A DNA stretch of 53,414 nt from the NCBI RefSeq assembly GCF_016106015.1, contig NZ_JACADQ010000006.1, forward strand, positions 1-53,414, written 5' to 3'. Below the pieces are notes generated by a model. The model was not told the DNA's origin. It saw nothing but the letters and a program-made list of their open reading frames with translations, and made no database searches. Positions 7,951-16,575 of the stretch are shown piece by piece (within the stretch, counting starts at the first letter, position 1; the number at the start of each line of letters is the position of its first letter). Source of the stretch: Neoroseomonas rubea. GTDB lineage: Bacteria; Pseudomonadota; Alphaproteobacteria; Acetobacterales; Acetobacteraceae. The position numbers and the translations under genes are program-made.

Positions 7951-8733
7951 ATGACCACCATCGGACCGCTGAGGATCGCCCCGATCCGTGGCTCGGTGAG
8001 CGAGGCGGAATGGCAGGCGCGGCTTGACCTGGCGGCCTGTTACCGGCTCTGCGAGCATTTCGGCATGTCGGACATGATCTACACGCACATCAGCGCGCGC
8101 ATACCCGACAGCCCCAACCACTTCCTGATCAACCCGAACGGACTCTTCTTCGGGGAGATCACCGCTTCCTCCCTGCTCAAGGTGAGCATGGAGGGCGAGA
8201 TCGTCTATCGCCCCGACCTGCCCTACGGGCTGCATCCGGCCGGCTTCACGATCCACAGCGCGCTATATCGTGCCCGCACCGACGTGATGGCGGCGATGCA
8301 CACCCACACCATCGCGGGCATGGCCGTCAGCGCACTGAAGTGTGGACTGTTGCCGCTGACGCAGACGGCGACCCGCTTCTACGGGCGCATCGCCTACCAC
8401 GACTTCCGCGGCCCCGAACGAGACCCGGCGGAGCGGGACGCGCTGGCAACCTCCCTCGGCGGCCTGAACTACTGCATCCTACGCAACCACGGCCTGCTGA
8501 CCGTCGGCGAAAGCATGGCCGAGGCCTTCATTGCGATGTGGGGCCTGGAGCGCGCCTGCCAAGCGCAACTGCAGGCCATGGCCTGCAACACCGAACTCGA
8601 GATGCCGAGCCCCGAAGTGGTTACGAAGTCATGTGCAATGTACGCACCAGGCGCGTCCCGCCGCTACGGCCCGCTTGAATGGCAAGGGCTGCTGCGGCGG
8701 ATCGACGCCATCGATCCGTCCTGGAGGGAGTGA
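7951..8733 (+). CDS. Class II aldolase/adducin-family protein
   Basis: This 260-residue cytosolic metal enzyme belongs to the fold shared by fuculose-phosphate aldolase and adducin heads. It starts at ATG 7951 behind GGAGGG. Zinc ligands are visible as HTH in AAMHTHTIAGM and a later histidine in RNHGLLT. The N-terminal fold signature LAACYRLCEHFGMSD and THISARIP are clear. Family members cleave or decarboxylate small hydroxy-acids and sugar phosphates, but many in catabolic operons have unknown substrates. The gene is 1 nt upstream of the Bug binding-protein ATG, so the pair probably handles one compound. Confidence 0.85.
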   Translation: MTTIGPLRIAPIRGSVSEAEWQARLDLAACYRLCEHFGMSDMIYTHISARIPDSPNHFLINPNGLFFGEITASSLLKVSMEGEIVYRPDLPYGLHPAGFTIHSALYRARTDVMAAMHTHTIAGMAVSALKCGLLPLTQTATRFYGRIAYHDFRGPERDPAERDALATSLGGLNYCILRNHGLLTVGESMAEAFIAMWGLERACQAQLQAMACNTELEMPSPEVVTKSCAMYAPGASRRYGPLEWQGLLRRIDAIDPSWRE

Positions 8734-8734
8734 C

Positions 8735-9697
8735 ATGCGCCGCCGCGATCTTGCCGCGCTTGGCCTCGCGAGCATCGCGCCTCGGATCGCACGCGCCCAG
8801 GATCCCTGGCCGAACCGTCCGATCCGCCTCGTCATTCCCTTCGCCGCCGGTGGACCGATCGACACGGTAGGCCGGCTCATCGGCGAACGGCTTCGGGACA
8901 GGCTCGGCCAGCCTTTCGTCATCGAGAACCGCACAGGTGCGGGCGGGTCGATCGGGCTGCGCAGTGTCGTCCAGTCGCCGCCCGACGGCTATGCCTTCGT
9001 GCTCACCTCCTCCTCCCTGGCGATTCTGCCGGCGATCTACGCCAATCTCGGCTTCGATCCGCGAAGCGACCTCACGCCCGTTTCGCTGGTGGCCGAGATC
9101 GCGACGACGATCGTTGTCCGCGCCGACCACCGCTTTGCGTCGCTTCAGGCGTTGGTCGAGGAAGCACGCGCGAGGCCCGGCACTGTCACCTACGGAACGT
9201 CGGGAATCGGATCCTCGAACCACCTCTCTGGCGCGATGCTGGCGGCGACCGCGCAGATCGACATCGTGCACGTTCCCTATCGCGGCGCGGCACAGGCAAT
9301 GAACGCGCTCTATTCGAGGGATATCGACCTCGTCTTCGCCAGCACCGTGGAAACGCTGTCTCATGCGCGGGAGGGCCGCGCGCGCATCCTCGCCATCACA
9401 ACCGCGCAGCGCATCCCGGCATTGCCCGACGTACCCGCCGCCATGGAGACCGTCCCAGGCTACATCGCCCCGAACTGGTTCGCCATCGCCGCGCCCAAAG
9501 GGCTGCCGACGCCAATCCTCGATCGCGTGTCGGCAGAACTCGCCGCGCTGCGAACCGATCCGGATTTCCGGTCACGCTTCGAGCGGCTGGGCGCGGAGCC
9601 GTTGATGAGCGCGCCCGGCATCCTTACCGCACGCCTCGCGGAGGACGTGCCGACCTGGCAGCGCGTCGCAGCCGCCGCCGGCATCCGCCCCGAATGA
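8735..9697 (+). CDS. Bug/TctC-family solute-binding protein (copy 1)
   Basis: This 320-residue periplasmic binding protein of the tripartite tricarboxylate family would bind a carboxylate-type ligand. The start ATG 8735 follows the aldolase TGA by 1 nt, with GGAGGGAG at 8723-8730. The leader MRRRDLAALG ending ARAQ is short and Tat-like, cut near residue 21. Bug landmarks are WPNRPIRLVIPFAAGGPID, a VIENRTGAGGSIG loop, SPPDGY, YGTSGIGSSNHL and HVPYRGAAQAM. No TctA or TctB permease gene accompanies it anywhere in the window, as is common for the expanded Bug families. Confidence 0.92.
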   Translation: MRRRDLAALGLASIAPRIARAQDPWPNRPIRLVIPFAAGGPIDTVGRLIGERLRDRLGQPFVIENRTGAGGSIGLRSVVQSPPDGYAFVLTSSSLAILPAIYANLGFDPRSDLTPVSLVAEIATTIVVRADHRFASLQALVEEARARPGTVTYGTSGIGSSNHLSGAMLAATAQIDIVHVPYRGAAQAMNALYSRDIDLVFASTVETLSHAREGRARILAITTAQRIPALPDVPAAMETVPGYIAPNWFAIAAPKGLPTPILDRVSAELAALRTDPDFRSRFERLGAEPLMSAPGILTARLAEDVPTWQRVAAAAGIRPE

Positions 9698-9722
9698 CCA
9701 TCCCGACCTGAACGGACAAGAC

Positions 9723-10607
9723 ATGCGCAAGCTCACCATCGGCGACGTCACCATCACCAGCATCATCGAGCGCGACGGCCCCTGGCGCGCTCCCGAGGCG
9801 ATGTTCCCCAAGGCCGCGGCGTCGCCCGGCCTCTTGGCCGAGCGGCTGAAGGAGGTGGAACCCGAGACCTTCGACGCCACCTCCGGCAAGATGGTGATCA
9901 CATATCAGACCTATGTCGTGCGCACGCCGCACCACACCATCCTGGTCGATACCTGCACGGGCGAGGACAAGGGCTATCCCGCACCGATGGATTTCCCAAA
10001 GCAGCCCTGGCTGGATGGTCTGAAGGCGGAGGGGCTCGCCTTCGAGGACATCGACTACGTCCTCTGTACCCATCTCCACATCGACCATTCCGGCTGGAAC
10101 ACGGTGCTGCGGGACGGGCGCTGGGTACCGACCTTCCCGCGCGCGAAGTACGTCTTCCACAAGCGCGAATACGCAGCCTGGGAGGAGACGACCAAGGCCG
10201 CGGTCGAGCGCCCCGGGGGCGGCGGCAACGTCTTCCGCTTCAACTGCGAACCTGTCGTCGCGGCAGGCCAGGCGCTGCTGGTTGACAACGACTTCCAGCT
10301 CGACGACCGCATCACCCTGGAGCCGACCCCTGGGCATTCGCCCTGCCATTGCTGCGTGCATATCCGCAGCGGCGGCCAGCACGCGGTCATCACCGGCGAC
10401 CTGATGCATCACGCGCTGCAGGTGCACCAGCCTGACTGGTCAACGGTTTTCTGTTGGGATCCGGCCGAAGCCGAAACCAGCCGTCGCCGCTTCTTCGGTG
10501 CGGTGGCGGACACGGACACGCGGGTGCTGCCGATCCACTTCCCGGACCCGTCCGTGGGCCGCGTCGAGGCCCAGGGTGACCGGTTCCGCTGGCGCTACAT
10601 GCGCTGA
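9723..10607 (+). CDS. MBL-fold metallo-hydrolase
   Basis: This 294-residue cytosolic enzyme has the metallo-beta-lactamase fold. The zinc motif THLHIDHSGWN (H-x-H-x-D-H) is at about residues 117-127. A further ligand histidine is in PTPGHSPCH, the metal aspartate in ITGDLMHH, and a terminal histidine in LPIHFPDP. This pattern fits the lactonase/glyoxalase-like group, not an antibiotic-resistance enzyme. It is in the plus-strand catabolic run, 25 nt after the Bug gene and 65 nt before the acyl-CoA dehydrogenase, so lactone or thioester hydrolysis is a reasonable guess. Confidence 0.87.
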   Translation: MRKLTIGDVTITSIIERDGPWRAPEAMFPKAAASPGLLAERLKEVEPETFDATSGKMVITYQTYVVRTPHHTILVDTCTGEDKGYPAPMDFPKQPWLDGLKAEGLAFEDIDYVLCTHLHIDHSGWNTVLRDGRWVPTFPRAKYVFHKREYAAWEETTKAAVERPGGGGNVFRFNCEPVVAAGQALLVDNDFQLDDRITLEPTPGHSPCHCCVHIRSGGQHAVITGDLMHHALQVHQPDWSTVFCWDPAEAETSRRRFFGAVADTDTRVLPIHFPDPSVGRVEAQGDRFRWRYMR

Positions 10608-10672
10608 CGCCGGACCTGCTTGACGCCGCCCGCCACGGGTGGTGGGTATCCGCCAGACCGGAGGATCGCATC

Positions 10673-11848
10673 ATGGACCACAACCAGCCCCTCGCCACCA
10701 GCGAGGAAACCCGCATGCTGCAGGACCTGGTGGCGAAGTTCGTGGAACGCGACCTCATGCCGCTCGAGCCTGCCGTGCTGAAGCGGGAAGCAGCGGGCGG
10801 TGGCTTCAAGCTGAGCGAGGAAGAGGAAGCGAAGCTGCTGGCACGCTGCCGGGAGCTCGGCCTCTGGGGCCTGGACGTGCCCGAGGAGTTCGGCGGCGCG
10901 AACCTGCCGCTGATTTCCCTGGCCGTGGCGGAGGAGGAGATGGCGCGGGCCTGCGTCCCCTTCACCATCCCGCCTGACAGCCCGAACCTCCACATGATGC
11001 TCTCGGTGGCAAGCCCGATGCAGAGGGCGAAGTATCTCGACCCCTACGCGCGCGGCGAGCAGCGGTCCGCGATGGCGATCAGCGAGCCCGGCGCTGGCGG
11101 CGACCCCGCTGGGATGACGACGCGCGCGGTCCGCGACGGCGACGACTGGGTCATCAACGGGCGCAAGATCTGGGTATCCAACGTCCCGCGCGCCGACTTC
11201 ATCATCCTCATGGCGCGCACCGGGGACGGTAAGCGCCAGGACGGCATCACAGCCTTCATCGTCGAGAAGGGCACGCCCGGCTTCGTCATCGAGCGCGAAA
11301 TCCCGATGCTCGGCGGCCGGCGGACCTATGAGCTGGTCTTCGAGGAGTGTCGCGTGCCGCACGAGAACGTGCTCGGCGAGCTCGGCCGAGGCTATGCGCC
11401 GATGCAGCTGCGGCTGAACGTACGCCGCATGCAGATGGGTGCACGCTGCGTCGGCATGGCGCGCCGGGCGCTCGAGATGATGACCGAGCAGGCGCAGAAC
11501 CGCGTGACCTGGGGCGTGCGCCTTGCCGACCGGCAGGCGATCCAATGGTTCGCGGCCGATGCGGCGATGGAGATGCATGCCTGCCGGCTGATGGTCCAGG
11601 ACCTCGCCGCGAAGCTCGACGCGGGCGCGGATGTCCGCATGGAAGCCTCTATCCTGAAGGTGCGGGCGACGGAAATGGCGCAGACCGTGCTGGACAACGC
11701 CATGCAGACCTGGGGTGCGATGGGCGTCACGAAGGAACTGCCGCTGCAGCTGATGCACCAGCAAGTCCGCCTGATGCGCGTCTATGAAGGTCCGTCCGAG
11801 GTGCACCGGAGCGCCATCGGCCGACGCATCCTGGGCGGGAAGGTCTAG
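10673..11848 (+). CDS. Acyl-CoA dehydrogenase
   Basis: This 391-residue flavoenzyme would desaturate an acyl-CoA, passing electrons to ETF. All three domains are present. The FAD/substrate loop is AISEPGAGGDPA with NGRKIWVSN. The helical C-terminal domain ends with TWGAMGVTKELPLQLMHQQVR and RVYEGPSEVHR, in which Glu372 is at the usual catalytic-base position. The start ATG 10673 is preceded by GGAGG. It is 4 nt upstream of a CoA-transferase gene, so the CoA ester it oxidises may be made by that enzyme. Chain specificity cannot be read. Confidence 0.92.
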   Translation: MDHNQPLATSEETRMLQDLVAKFVERDLMPLEPAVLKREAAGGGFKLSEEEEAKLLARCRELGLWGLDVPEEFGGANLPLISLAVAEEEMARACVPFTIPPDSPNLHMMLSVASPMQRAKYLDPYARGEQRSAMAISEPGAGGDPAGMTTRAVRDGDDWVINGRKIWVSNVPRADFIILMARTGDGKRQDGITAFIVEKGTPGFVIEREIPMLGGRRTYELVFEECRVPHENVLGELGRGYAPMQLRLNVRRMQMGARCVGMARRALEMMTEQAQNRVTWGVRLADRQAIQWFAADAAMEMHACRLMVQDLAAKLDAGADVRMEASILKVRATEMAQTVLDNAMQTWGAMGVTKELPLQLMHQQVRLMRVYEGPSEVHRSAIGRRILGGKV

Positions 11849-11852
11849 CGCC

Positions 11853-13067
11853 ATGGCCCGGCCGCTCGAGGGCATCCTCGTCCTCGACCTCGGGCACATC
11901 TACCAGGCGCCCTATGCCGGCTTTCTGATGGCCATGGCGGGTGCGACCGTCATCAAGGTCGAGCCGCCGACCGGGGAGCCGCTGCGTCGCCGCGCCATGG
12001 TTGCGGGCGGATCGGTGCCGATGGCGATGCTCAATTCGAACAAGAAAGGTCTCTCGCTCGACCTCAAGACCCCGGCCGGTCGCGACGTATTCCTGAGGCT
12101 GGTCGACCGCGCCGACGTGGTGATCGAGAATTTTTCGCCTGGCGTGATGGACCGGCTCGGGCTCGGCCATGACGGGCTGCGCGCGCGCAATCCGCGACTG
12201 ATCTACGCGGCGGGATCCGGCTACGGCCAAACGGGGCCGGACAAGGATCGTCTGGCGATGGACCTCACCGTCCAGGCTGCGGTCGGGATCATGCACACCA
12301 CTGGCTATCCGGACGGCCCGCCCACCAAGGCCGGCCCGACTGTCTGCGACTTCCTCGGCGGCACGCATCTCTACGGCGCGATCATGACGGCGCTGTTCGC
12401 GCGGGAACGCAGCGGCAAGGGGGCCTTCGTCGAAGTGGCGATGCAGGACGCTGCCTATTCGACGCTCGCCTCGGCGCTTGGCATGCATTTCGGCGGCATG
12501 CTCAAGGATGTCCCGCCGCGCACGGGCAATAGCCACGCTGGCCTCGCCATGGCGCCCTACAACGTCTATCCGGCCTCCGACGGCTGGATCGCCATCATCG
12601 TCGTCACCGAAGGCCATTGGGACAGGCTGCTGCGCGCCATGGATCAGGAGGCGCTCATCGGCGACGCCCGCTTCCGCAGCAACCCGGACCGCGTGACCCA
12701 CATGGCCGAGGTGGATCGGCTCGTCACCGCCTGGACCTCTGCACACACGCGCGCGGAGCTCGAAACCCTGACGCGCGAGCACGGCGTCCCGGCAGCACCC
12801 GTCCGGACGCTCGAGGAAGTGCTGAACGATCCGGGCATGCACGAACGCGGCATGTTGCGCTGGGTCGATCATCCGGAGGTCGGCCGCGTCGTACTGCCCG
12901 CGACGCCGTTGCGGATCGAGGACGCGCTACCACCACCCTTTGAGGCGAGCCCGTTCCTCAACCAGCATGAGGCCGAGATCCTCGGCGGCATCCTGGGCAT
13001 GGACGAGGCGGAACGCGAAGCGGCCCGCGCTGCTGGCGGGCTTGGTCCGCGCTTCAGCGGCCGGTGA
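11853..13067 (+). CDS. CaiB/BaiF-type (class III) CoA-transferase
   Basis: This 404-residue enzyme would move CoA between carboxylic acids. It starts at ATG 11853, 4 nt after the dehydrogenase stop. Family landmarks are EGILVLDLGHIYQAPYAGFL, GATVIKVEPP, NKKGLSLDLKTPAGRD and VVIENFSPGVMDRLG. The expected nucleophile Asp167 lies in CDFLGG, followed by VEVAMQDA and a C-terminal PAAPVRTLEEV segment. It ends the plus-strand catabolic run and overlaps the convergent enoyl-CoA hydratase gene by 14 nt. Likely role: activating the imported acid for the dehydrogenase. Confidence 0.92.
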   Translation: MARPLEGILVLDLGHIYQAPYAGFLMAMAGATVIKVEPPTGEPLRRRAMVAGGSVPMAMLNSNKKGLSLDLKTPAGRDVFLRLVDRADVVIENFSPGVMDRLGLGHDGLRARNPRLIYAAGSGYGQTGPDKDRLAMDLTVQAAVGIMHTTGYPDGPPTKAGPTVCDFLGGTHLYGAIMTALFARERSGKGAFVEVAMQDAAYSTLASALGMHFGGMLKDVPPRTGNSHAGLAMAPYNVYPASDGWIAIIVVTEGHWDRLLRAMDQEALIGDARFRSNPDRVTHMAEVDRLVTAWTSAHTRAELETLTREHGVPAAPVRTLEEVLNDPGMHERGMLRWVDHPEVGRVVLPATPLRIEDALPPPFEASPFLNQHEAEILGGILGMDEAEREAARAAGGLGPRFSGR

Positions 13068-13866
13068 AGTTGGGTCGGCGCTTCTCCAAGAACGCTGTCG
13101 CGCCTTCGCGCCGGTCCTCGGTGCCGATCGTCGCCGCCTGCTCCTGCTCGGCCATCTCGATCGCCTCCGACAGCGTCTGAAGGGGGGCAAGCGCGAGCTG
13201 GCGGCGGATGATGCGGAGCGACCGCGGCGAGCAGTTGTCCGCGATGTCCGCGGCATAGGCCCGAACAGCGGGCATGAATCGCTCGGCTGGCAGCACGCGC
13301 ACCAGGCCCATCGACGCCGCCTCCTCCGCCGTCACCGTCCTGCCGGACAGGAGGAGATCGGCCGCATTCATGGGCCCGACGAGACGCGGCAGCAGCCAGG
13401 CGGAACCATGTTCCGCGATCAATCCCCGGCGCGGGAAGGCACAGGCCAGCCGCGTGCCCGCGGCCATGAAGCGCAGGTCGCAGTACAGCGTCACCGCAAG
13501 CCCGACGCCCGCCACCGCGCCATTGATCGCCGCGATCACCGGTTTGCCGATGTTCAGGATGTAGGAGTAACGGCGCGACAGATCCTCGACGGGCGGCGGA
13601 TCCCCTGGCGGTGGCGTGACACCGGCGAAGCGCGGCCGATCGGGTCTGCGTCCCGCGATTCCGGTCACGTCGGCGCCGACGCAGAAAGTACCACCTGCCC
13701 CGGTCAGGATAATGACCCGCGCGGACGCGTCGGCGGCGGCGAGGCCGAAGGCGTCGCGGACCTCCGCCTCGGTTTCCGGCGACCAGGCGTTGCGCTTCTC
13801 AGGTCGGTTCAACGTGACGGTCGCGATCGCGTCGGTGACGTCATAGGTGATCTCAGCGAAGGCCAT
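13054..13866 (-). CDS. Enoyl-CoA hydratase/isomerase family protein (A)
   Basis: This 270-residue crotonase-fold enzyme is last in the long minus-strand operon. The crotonase core is seen in TVTLNRPEKRNAWSPE, GAGGTFCVGADV (oxyanion loop), AINGAVAGVGLAVTLYCDLR and RRGLIAEHGSAWLLPRLVG. The start chosen is ATG 13866, 8 nt after AGGAGG at 13876-13881; ATG 13872 is only 2-3 nt from it. An unusual proline-rich insert (PPPGDPPP) follows the first oxyanion loop. Exact activity (hydratase, isomerase or hydrolase) is open. Confidence 0.88.
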   Translation of the reverse strand: MAFAEITYDVTDAIATVTLNRPEKRNAWSPETEAEVRDAFGLAAADASARVIILTGAGGTFCVGADVTGIAGRRPDRPRFAGVTPPPGDPPPVEDLSRRYSYILNIGKPVIAAINGAVAGVGLAVTLYCDLRFMAAGTRLACAFPRRGLIAEHGSAWLLPRLVGPMNAADLLLSGRTVTAEEAASMGLVRVLPAERFMPAVRAYAADIADNCSPRSLRIIRRQLALAPLQTLSEAIEMAEQEQAATIGTEDRREGATAFLEKRRPNFTGR

Positions 13867-13879
13867 CGCCATGCCCTCC

Positions 13880-14725
13880 TCAGCGCGCCGGCGTGCGCGC
13901 ACGCTGCGCGGCCCATTGCTCGTCAGTCCAGTCCAGCAGCTCCTGCGCGCCCGCGCGCGCACCGCCAAGCAGCCGCCGCCCGCCATCCGCGACGACACAT
14001 TCGCCAGTGATGTAGCCGGCATGGTCTGAGACGAGAAAGGCGGCGAGGTCGGTGAGTTCGTCGTGCCGCCCCGCGCGCCGCAGCGGCACGCCGCCATGCT
14101 CGACGCCGCCCGGACGCAGGCGCGCGACGGCAGCCTCGGTCGGAAAGGTGCCGGGCGCGATCGCCACCAGCCGGATGCCGTGTGGCCCCCATTCGACAGC
14201 GAGGCTCTGCGTCATTGCGAGCAATCCAGCCTTCGCCATGGCGGAAGGCGCGGTGAAGGCACCGCCCTGCAGCGCGGAAAGCGTCAGCATCGACAATACG
14301 ACACCGGGCGTGCCGGCATCGATCCACCGTCGACCGCAGCCGATCGTGCAATACGCCGCGCCGTGCAGCGTGGTTCCGAGCACCGCATCGACCGCGCGCG
14401 ACGAGAGTCGATGCGTCTGCGCCAGGAAATTGGCCGCCGCATTGTTGACGAGGATGTCCGCCGCACCGTCACGCCAGACATCGTCCAGCATCGCCTCGAC
14501 GGCGACAGCATCCCGGATGTCGCAAGGATGGGTCGTGACCTGCGCTCCCGGGACTTCAGCGCGGAACGCGTCCGCGGTCGTATCAAGCACTGCCGCACGC
14601 CGGCCGCAGATCGCGAGCGACGCGCCGAGGTCGAGGAAGCGCTTGCCGATGCTGCGACCGAGCCCGGTGCCGCCGCCGGTCACCAGCGCGCGTCGCCCTG
14701 CGAGCAGGCCGGGCGCGAAGGCCAT
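13880..14725 (-). CDS. SDR oxidoreductase, 2,4-dienoyl-CoA reductase-like
   Basis: This 281-residue Rossmann enzyme carries the cofactor motif TGGGTGLGRSIG near residue 17 and the structural motif NNAAANF. At the canonical Tyr-x-x-x-Lys site it reads S-A-M-A-K, so serine stands where Tyr is usual. That is the pattern of dienoyl-CoA reductases, which take their Tyr from elsewhere, rather than of FabG. SLAVEWGPHGIRLVAIAPG also fits that group. A tail of about 25 residues follows VVADGGRRLLGG. The start ATG 14725 lies 1 nt after the preceding stop, so translation is coupled to the crotonase gene. Role: reducing an unsaturated CoA intermediate (inference). Confidence 0.85.
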   Translation of the reverse strand: MAFAPGLLAGRRALVTGGGTGLGRSIGKRFLDLGASLAICGRRAAVLDTTADAFRAEVPGAQVTTHPCDIRDAVAVEAMLDDVWRDGAADILVNNAAANFLAQTHRLSSRAVDAVLGTTLHGAAYCTIGCGRRWIDAGTPGVVLSMLTLSALQGGAFTAPSAMAKAGLLAMTQSLAVEWGPHGIRLVAIAPGTFPTEAAVARLRPGGVEHGGVPLRRAGRHDELTDLAAFLVSDHAGYITGECVVADGGRRLLGGARAGAQELLDWTDEQWAAQRARTPAR

Positions 14726-14726
14726 G

Positions 14727-15527
14727 TCAGGCGCCCTTGTAGGTCGGCTTGCGCTTCTCCCGCATCGCCGCGAGCGCTTCCTTGTGATCATCCGTGGTGT
14801 GTGCCACGGCCTGCATGGCGGACGACATCTCGAGCACCGTGTCGAGCCGGTTGTTCCATGCCTCCCGCAGCAGGCGCCGCGCCATGCGCACGGCCTGCGG
14901 CGGATTGGCGGCAATGCGGGCGGCGAGCGCCCTCGCCGCCGGGATCAACTCGGCATCGGGCACGACGCGGGAGACAAGCCCCGCAGCGAGTGCCTCCTGT
15001 GCGGTGAGGGAATCGCCCGTCAACGCCATTTCCGACGCGCGGGCAAAGCCGACGATGCGCGGCAGCAGCCAGGCGCCACCGTCGCCCGGGATGATGCCGA
15101 GCTTCACGAAGGACTCGGCGAAGCGCGCGCTCTCGGCCGCGATGCGCAGGTCGCACATGCAGGTCAGATCGAGCCCGGCGCCCATCGCTGGGCCGTTGAC
15201 CGCCGCGATCACCGGCATTTCGAGCTGCTCGAGCAGGCGCGGAATGCGCTGGATGCCCCAGCGATAATACCCGCGCGCCTGGGCCGGCGTCCGTTCCTTT
15301 GGACCGCTCGCCGCCTCGCCCATCCGGCGCACATTTCCGCCGGCGCAGAATGCAGTGCCCGCGCCGGTCAGGATGGCGACGCGCACCTCCTGGCCGGCAT
15401 CGAGTTCCGACAGTGTATCGAGCAGCGCGTCCTGCATCTCCGGATCAAGTGGGTTGCGCGACTCGGCACGATTCATGGTGAGGAGGGCGATGCCCTCCTC
15501 GATCTCGACCTTCAGCGGCGTGTCCAT
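14727..15527 (-). CDS. Enoyl-CoA hydratase/isomerase family protein (B)
   Basis: This 266-residue crotonase-fold enzyme shows LLTMNRAESRNPLDPE, GAGTAFCAGGNVRRMGE (first oxyanion loop), AAVNGPAMGAGLDLTCMCDLR and KLGIIPGDGGAWLLPR. The aspartate in PGDGG falls where PaaG-type isomerases have a catalytic Asp, and the usual hydratase Glu pair is not obvious, so an isomerase is as likely as a hydratase. The start ATG 15527 sits in GATGGACACG with a weak Shine-Dalgarno. It is between the Bug gene (63 nt upstream) and the DECR-like reductase (1 nt downstream). Confidence 0.88.
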   Translation of the reverse strand: MDTPLKVEIEEGIALLTMNRAESRNPLDPEMQDALLDTLSELDAGQEVRVAILTGAGTAFCAGGNVRRMGEAASGPKERTPAQARGYYRWGIQRIPRLLEQLEMPVIAAVNGPAMGAGLDLTCMCDLRIAAESARFAESFVKLGIIPGDGGAWLLPRIVGFARASEMALTGDSLTAQEALAAGLVSRVVPDAELIPAARALAARIAANPPQAVRMARRLLREAWNNRLDTVLEMSSAMQAVAHTTDDHKEALAAMREKRKPTYKGA

Positions 15528-15590
15528 CGGCGTATCCCCCGTATCAGGCGGCGGAGGATGGAGCGCCGGACCGGTAGCGTCCAGACGGGA

Positions 15591-16559
15591 TCAGGACGCC
15601 TCGATGCCCAGGCGCCGGATCAGCGCGCCCCATTTCTCCGCATCGGCGACCAAGCGGCGACGGAACGCGTCCGTGTTCTCAACGGCGATCTCCACGCCCA
15701 TTCCGGCAAGCCGCTCCTTGACCGCAGGAAGCTCCATGATGCGGTTGAGATCGGCATTCAGTCGCTGCTGGAGCGTCGGGTCCATGCCCTTCGGGCCAAA
15801 GGCGCCGTACCAGACGGCCATCTCGTAGCCGGGCACGGTCTCGCCGACCGTCGGAATGGATGGTTGGCGGCTCCAGCGCGCGGCTTCCGTCACGCCGATC
15901 AGGCGCAGGCGACCGCCATCGACATGCGGCATGGTCTGCGTCGCGGCGCTGAACAGTAGCTGGGTCTGGCCGGCGACCGTGTCCGTCACGGCCGGCTGCC
16001 CGCCGCGATACGGGACATGGACCATGCGGATGCCGGTCATGCTCTCGAACAGCGCGGCGCAGAGATGGTTGGTCGAGCCTGGACCAGCCGAGGCATAAGC
16101 CACCTTCTCGGGGTTCGCACGGGCATGGGCGATGAACTCGGGCACGCTCCGGGCCGGCACGGATGGATGGATCACCATGGTGTTCACGGCGAAGCCGAGC
16201 ATCGCCAACGGCGTGAAGTCGGCGACCCCGTCGAACGGCATGGTGCGCATCAGGGCGTGGTTCATCGCATGCGTCGACATAGACCCAAACAGCAGCGTGT
16301 GCCCATCCGGCATCGCCTTGGCGACGAGATCGGACCCGACATTGCCGCTCGCACCCGATCGGTTCTCCACCAACACCGGCTGGCCGAGCGCGGCCGCGAG
16401 CGGTTCGGCGACGATGCGGGCGAGGATGTCCGTCGTGCCACCCGGCGCCCAGGGAACGATGAGGCGCACCGGACGCGTGAAGGCAGCCTGTGCGTGGGCC
16501 GGGGCGGCAGCCAGCAAGGAGGGCGCGGCGAGTAGGTGACGGCGAGCGATGCGGGTCAT
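15591..16559 (-). CDS. Bug/TctC-family solute-binding protein (copy 2)
   Basis: This 322-residue periplasmic receptor starts at ATG 16559, with GGAG 6 nt upstream; ATG 16565 overlaps that site and is less likely. The leader MTRIARRHLLAAPS to AHAQ is a typical short signal. The Bug core shows RPVRLIVPWAPGGTTDIL, VENRSGASGNVG, PDGHTLLFGS, ASAGPGSTNHL and VHVPYRGGQPAV. No permease subunits lie nearby. Its place between the GAF/D-aminopeptidase genes and three CoA-pathway genes links binding of a ligand to its breakdown in the same transcript. Confidence 0.92.
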   Translation of the reverse strand: MTRIARRHLLAAPSLLAAAPAHAQAAFTRPVRLIVPWAPGGTTDILARIVAEPLAAALGQPVLVENRSGASGNVGSDLVAKAMPDGHTLLFGSMSTHAMNHALMRTMPFDGVADFTPLAMLGFAVNTMVIHPSVPARSVPEFIAHARANPEKVAYASAGPGSTNHLCAALFESMTGIRMVHVPYRGGQPAVTDTVAGQTQLLFSAATQTMPHVDGGRLRLIGVTEAARWSRQPSIPTVGETVPGYEMAVWYGAFGPKGMDPTLQQRLNADLNRIMELPAVKERLAGMGVEIAVENTDAFRRRLVADAEKWGALIRRLGIEAS

Positions 16560-16575
16560 GTCCATCTCCGGCGGA

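Noticed and set aside
9723-10607. Metallo-beta-lactamase conferring carbapenem resistance
   Set aside because: The motif set and the lack of a signal peptide fit lactonase/glyoxalase-like housekeeping hydrolases.
10620-10650. GC hairpin after the metallo-hydrolase gene
   Set aside because: The stem needs a G-U pair, has a 2-nt loop and no T-run; too weak to call a terminator.
14052-15959. A 635-codon plus-strand frame
   Set aside because: Opposite three recognised genes (reductase, crotonase, Bug); no motifs in the shadow protein.
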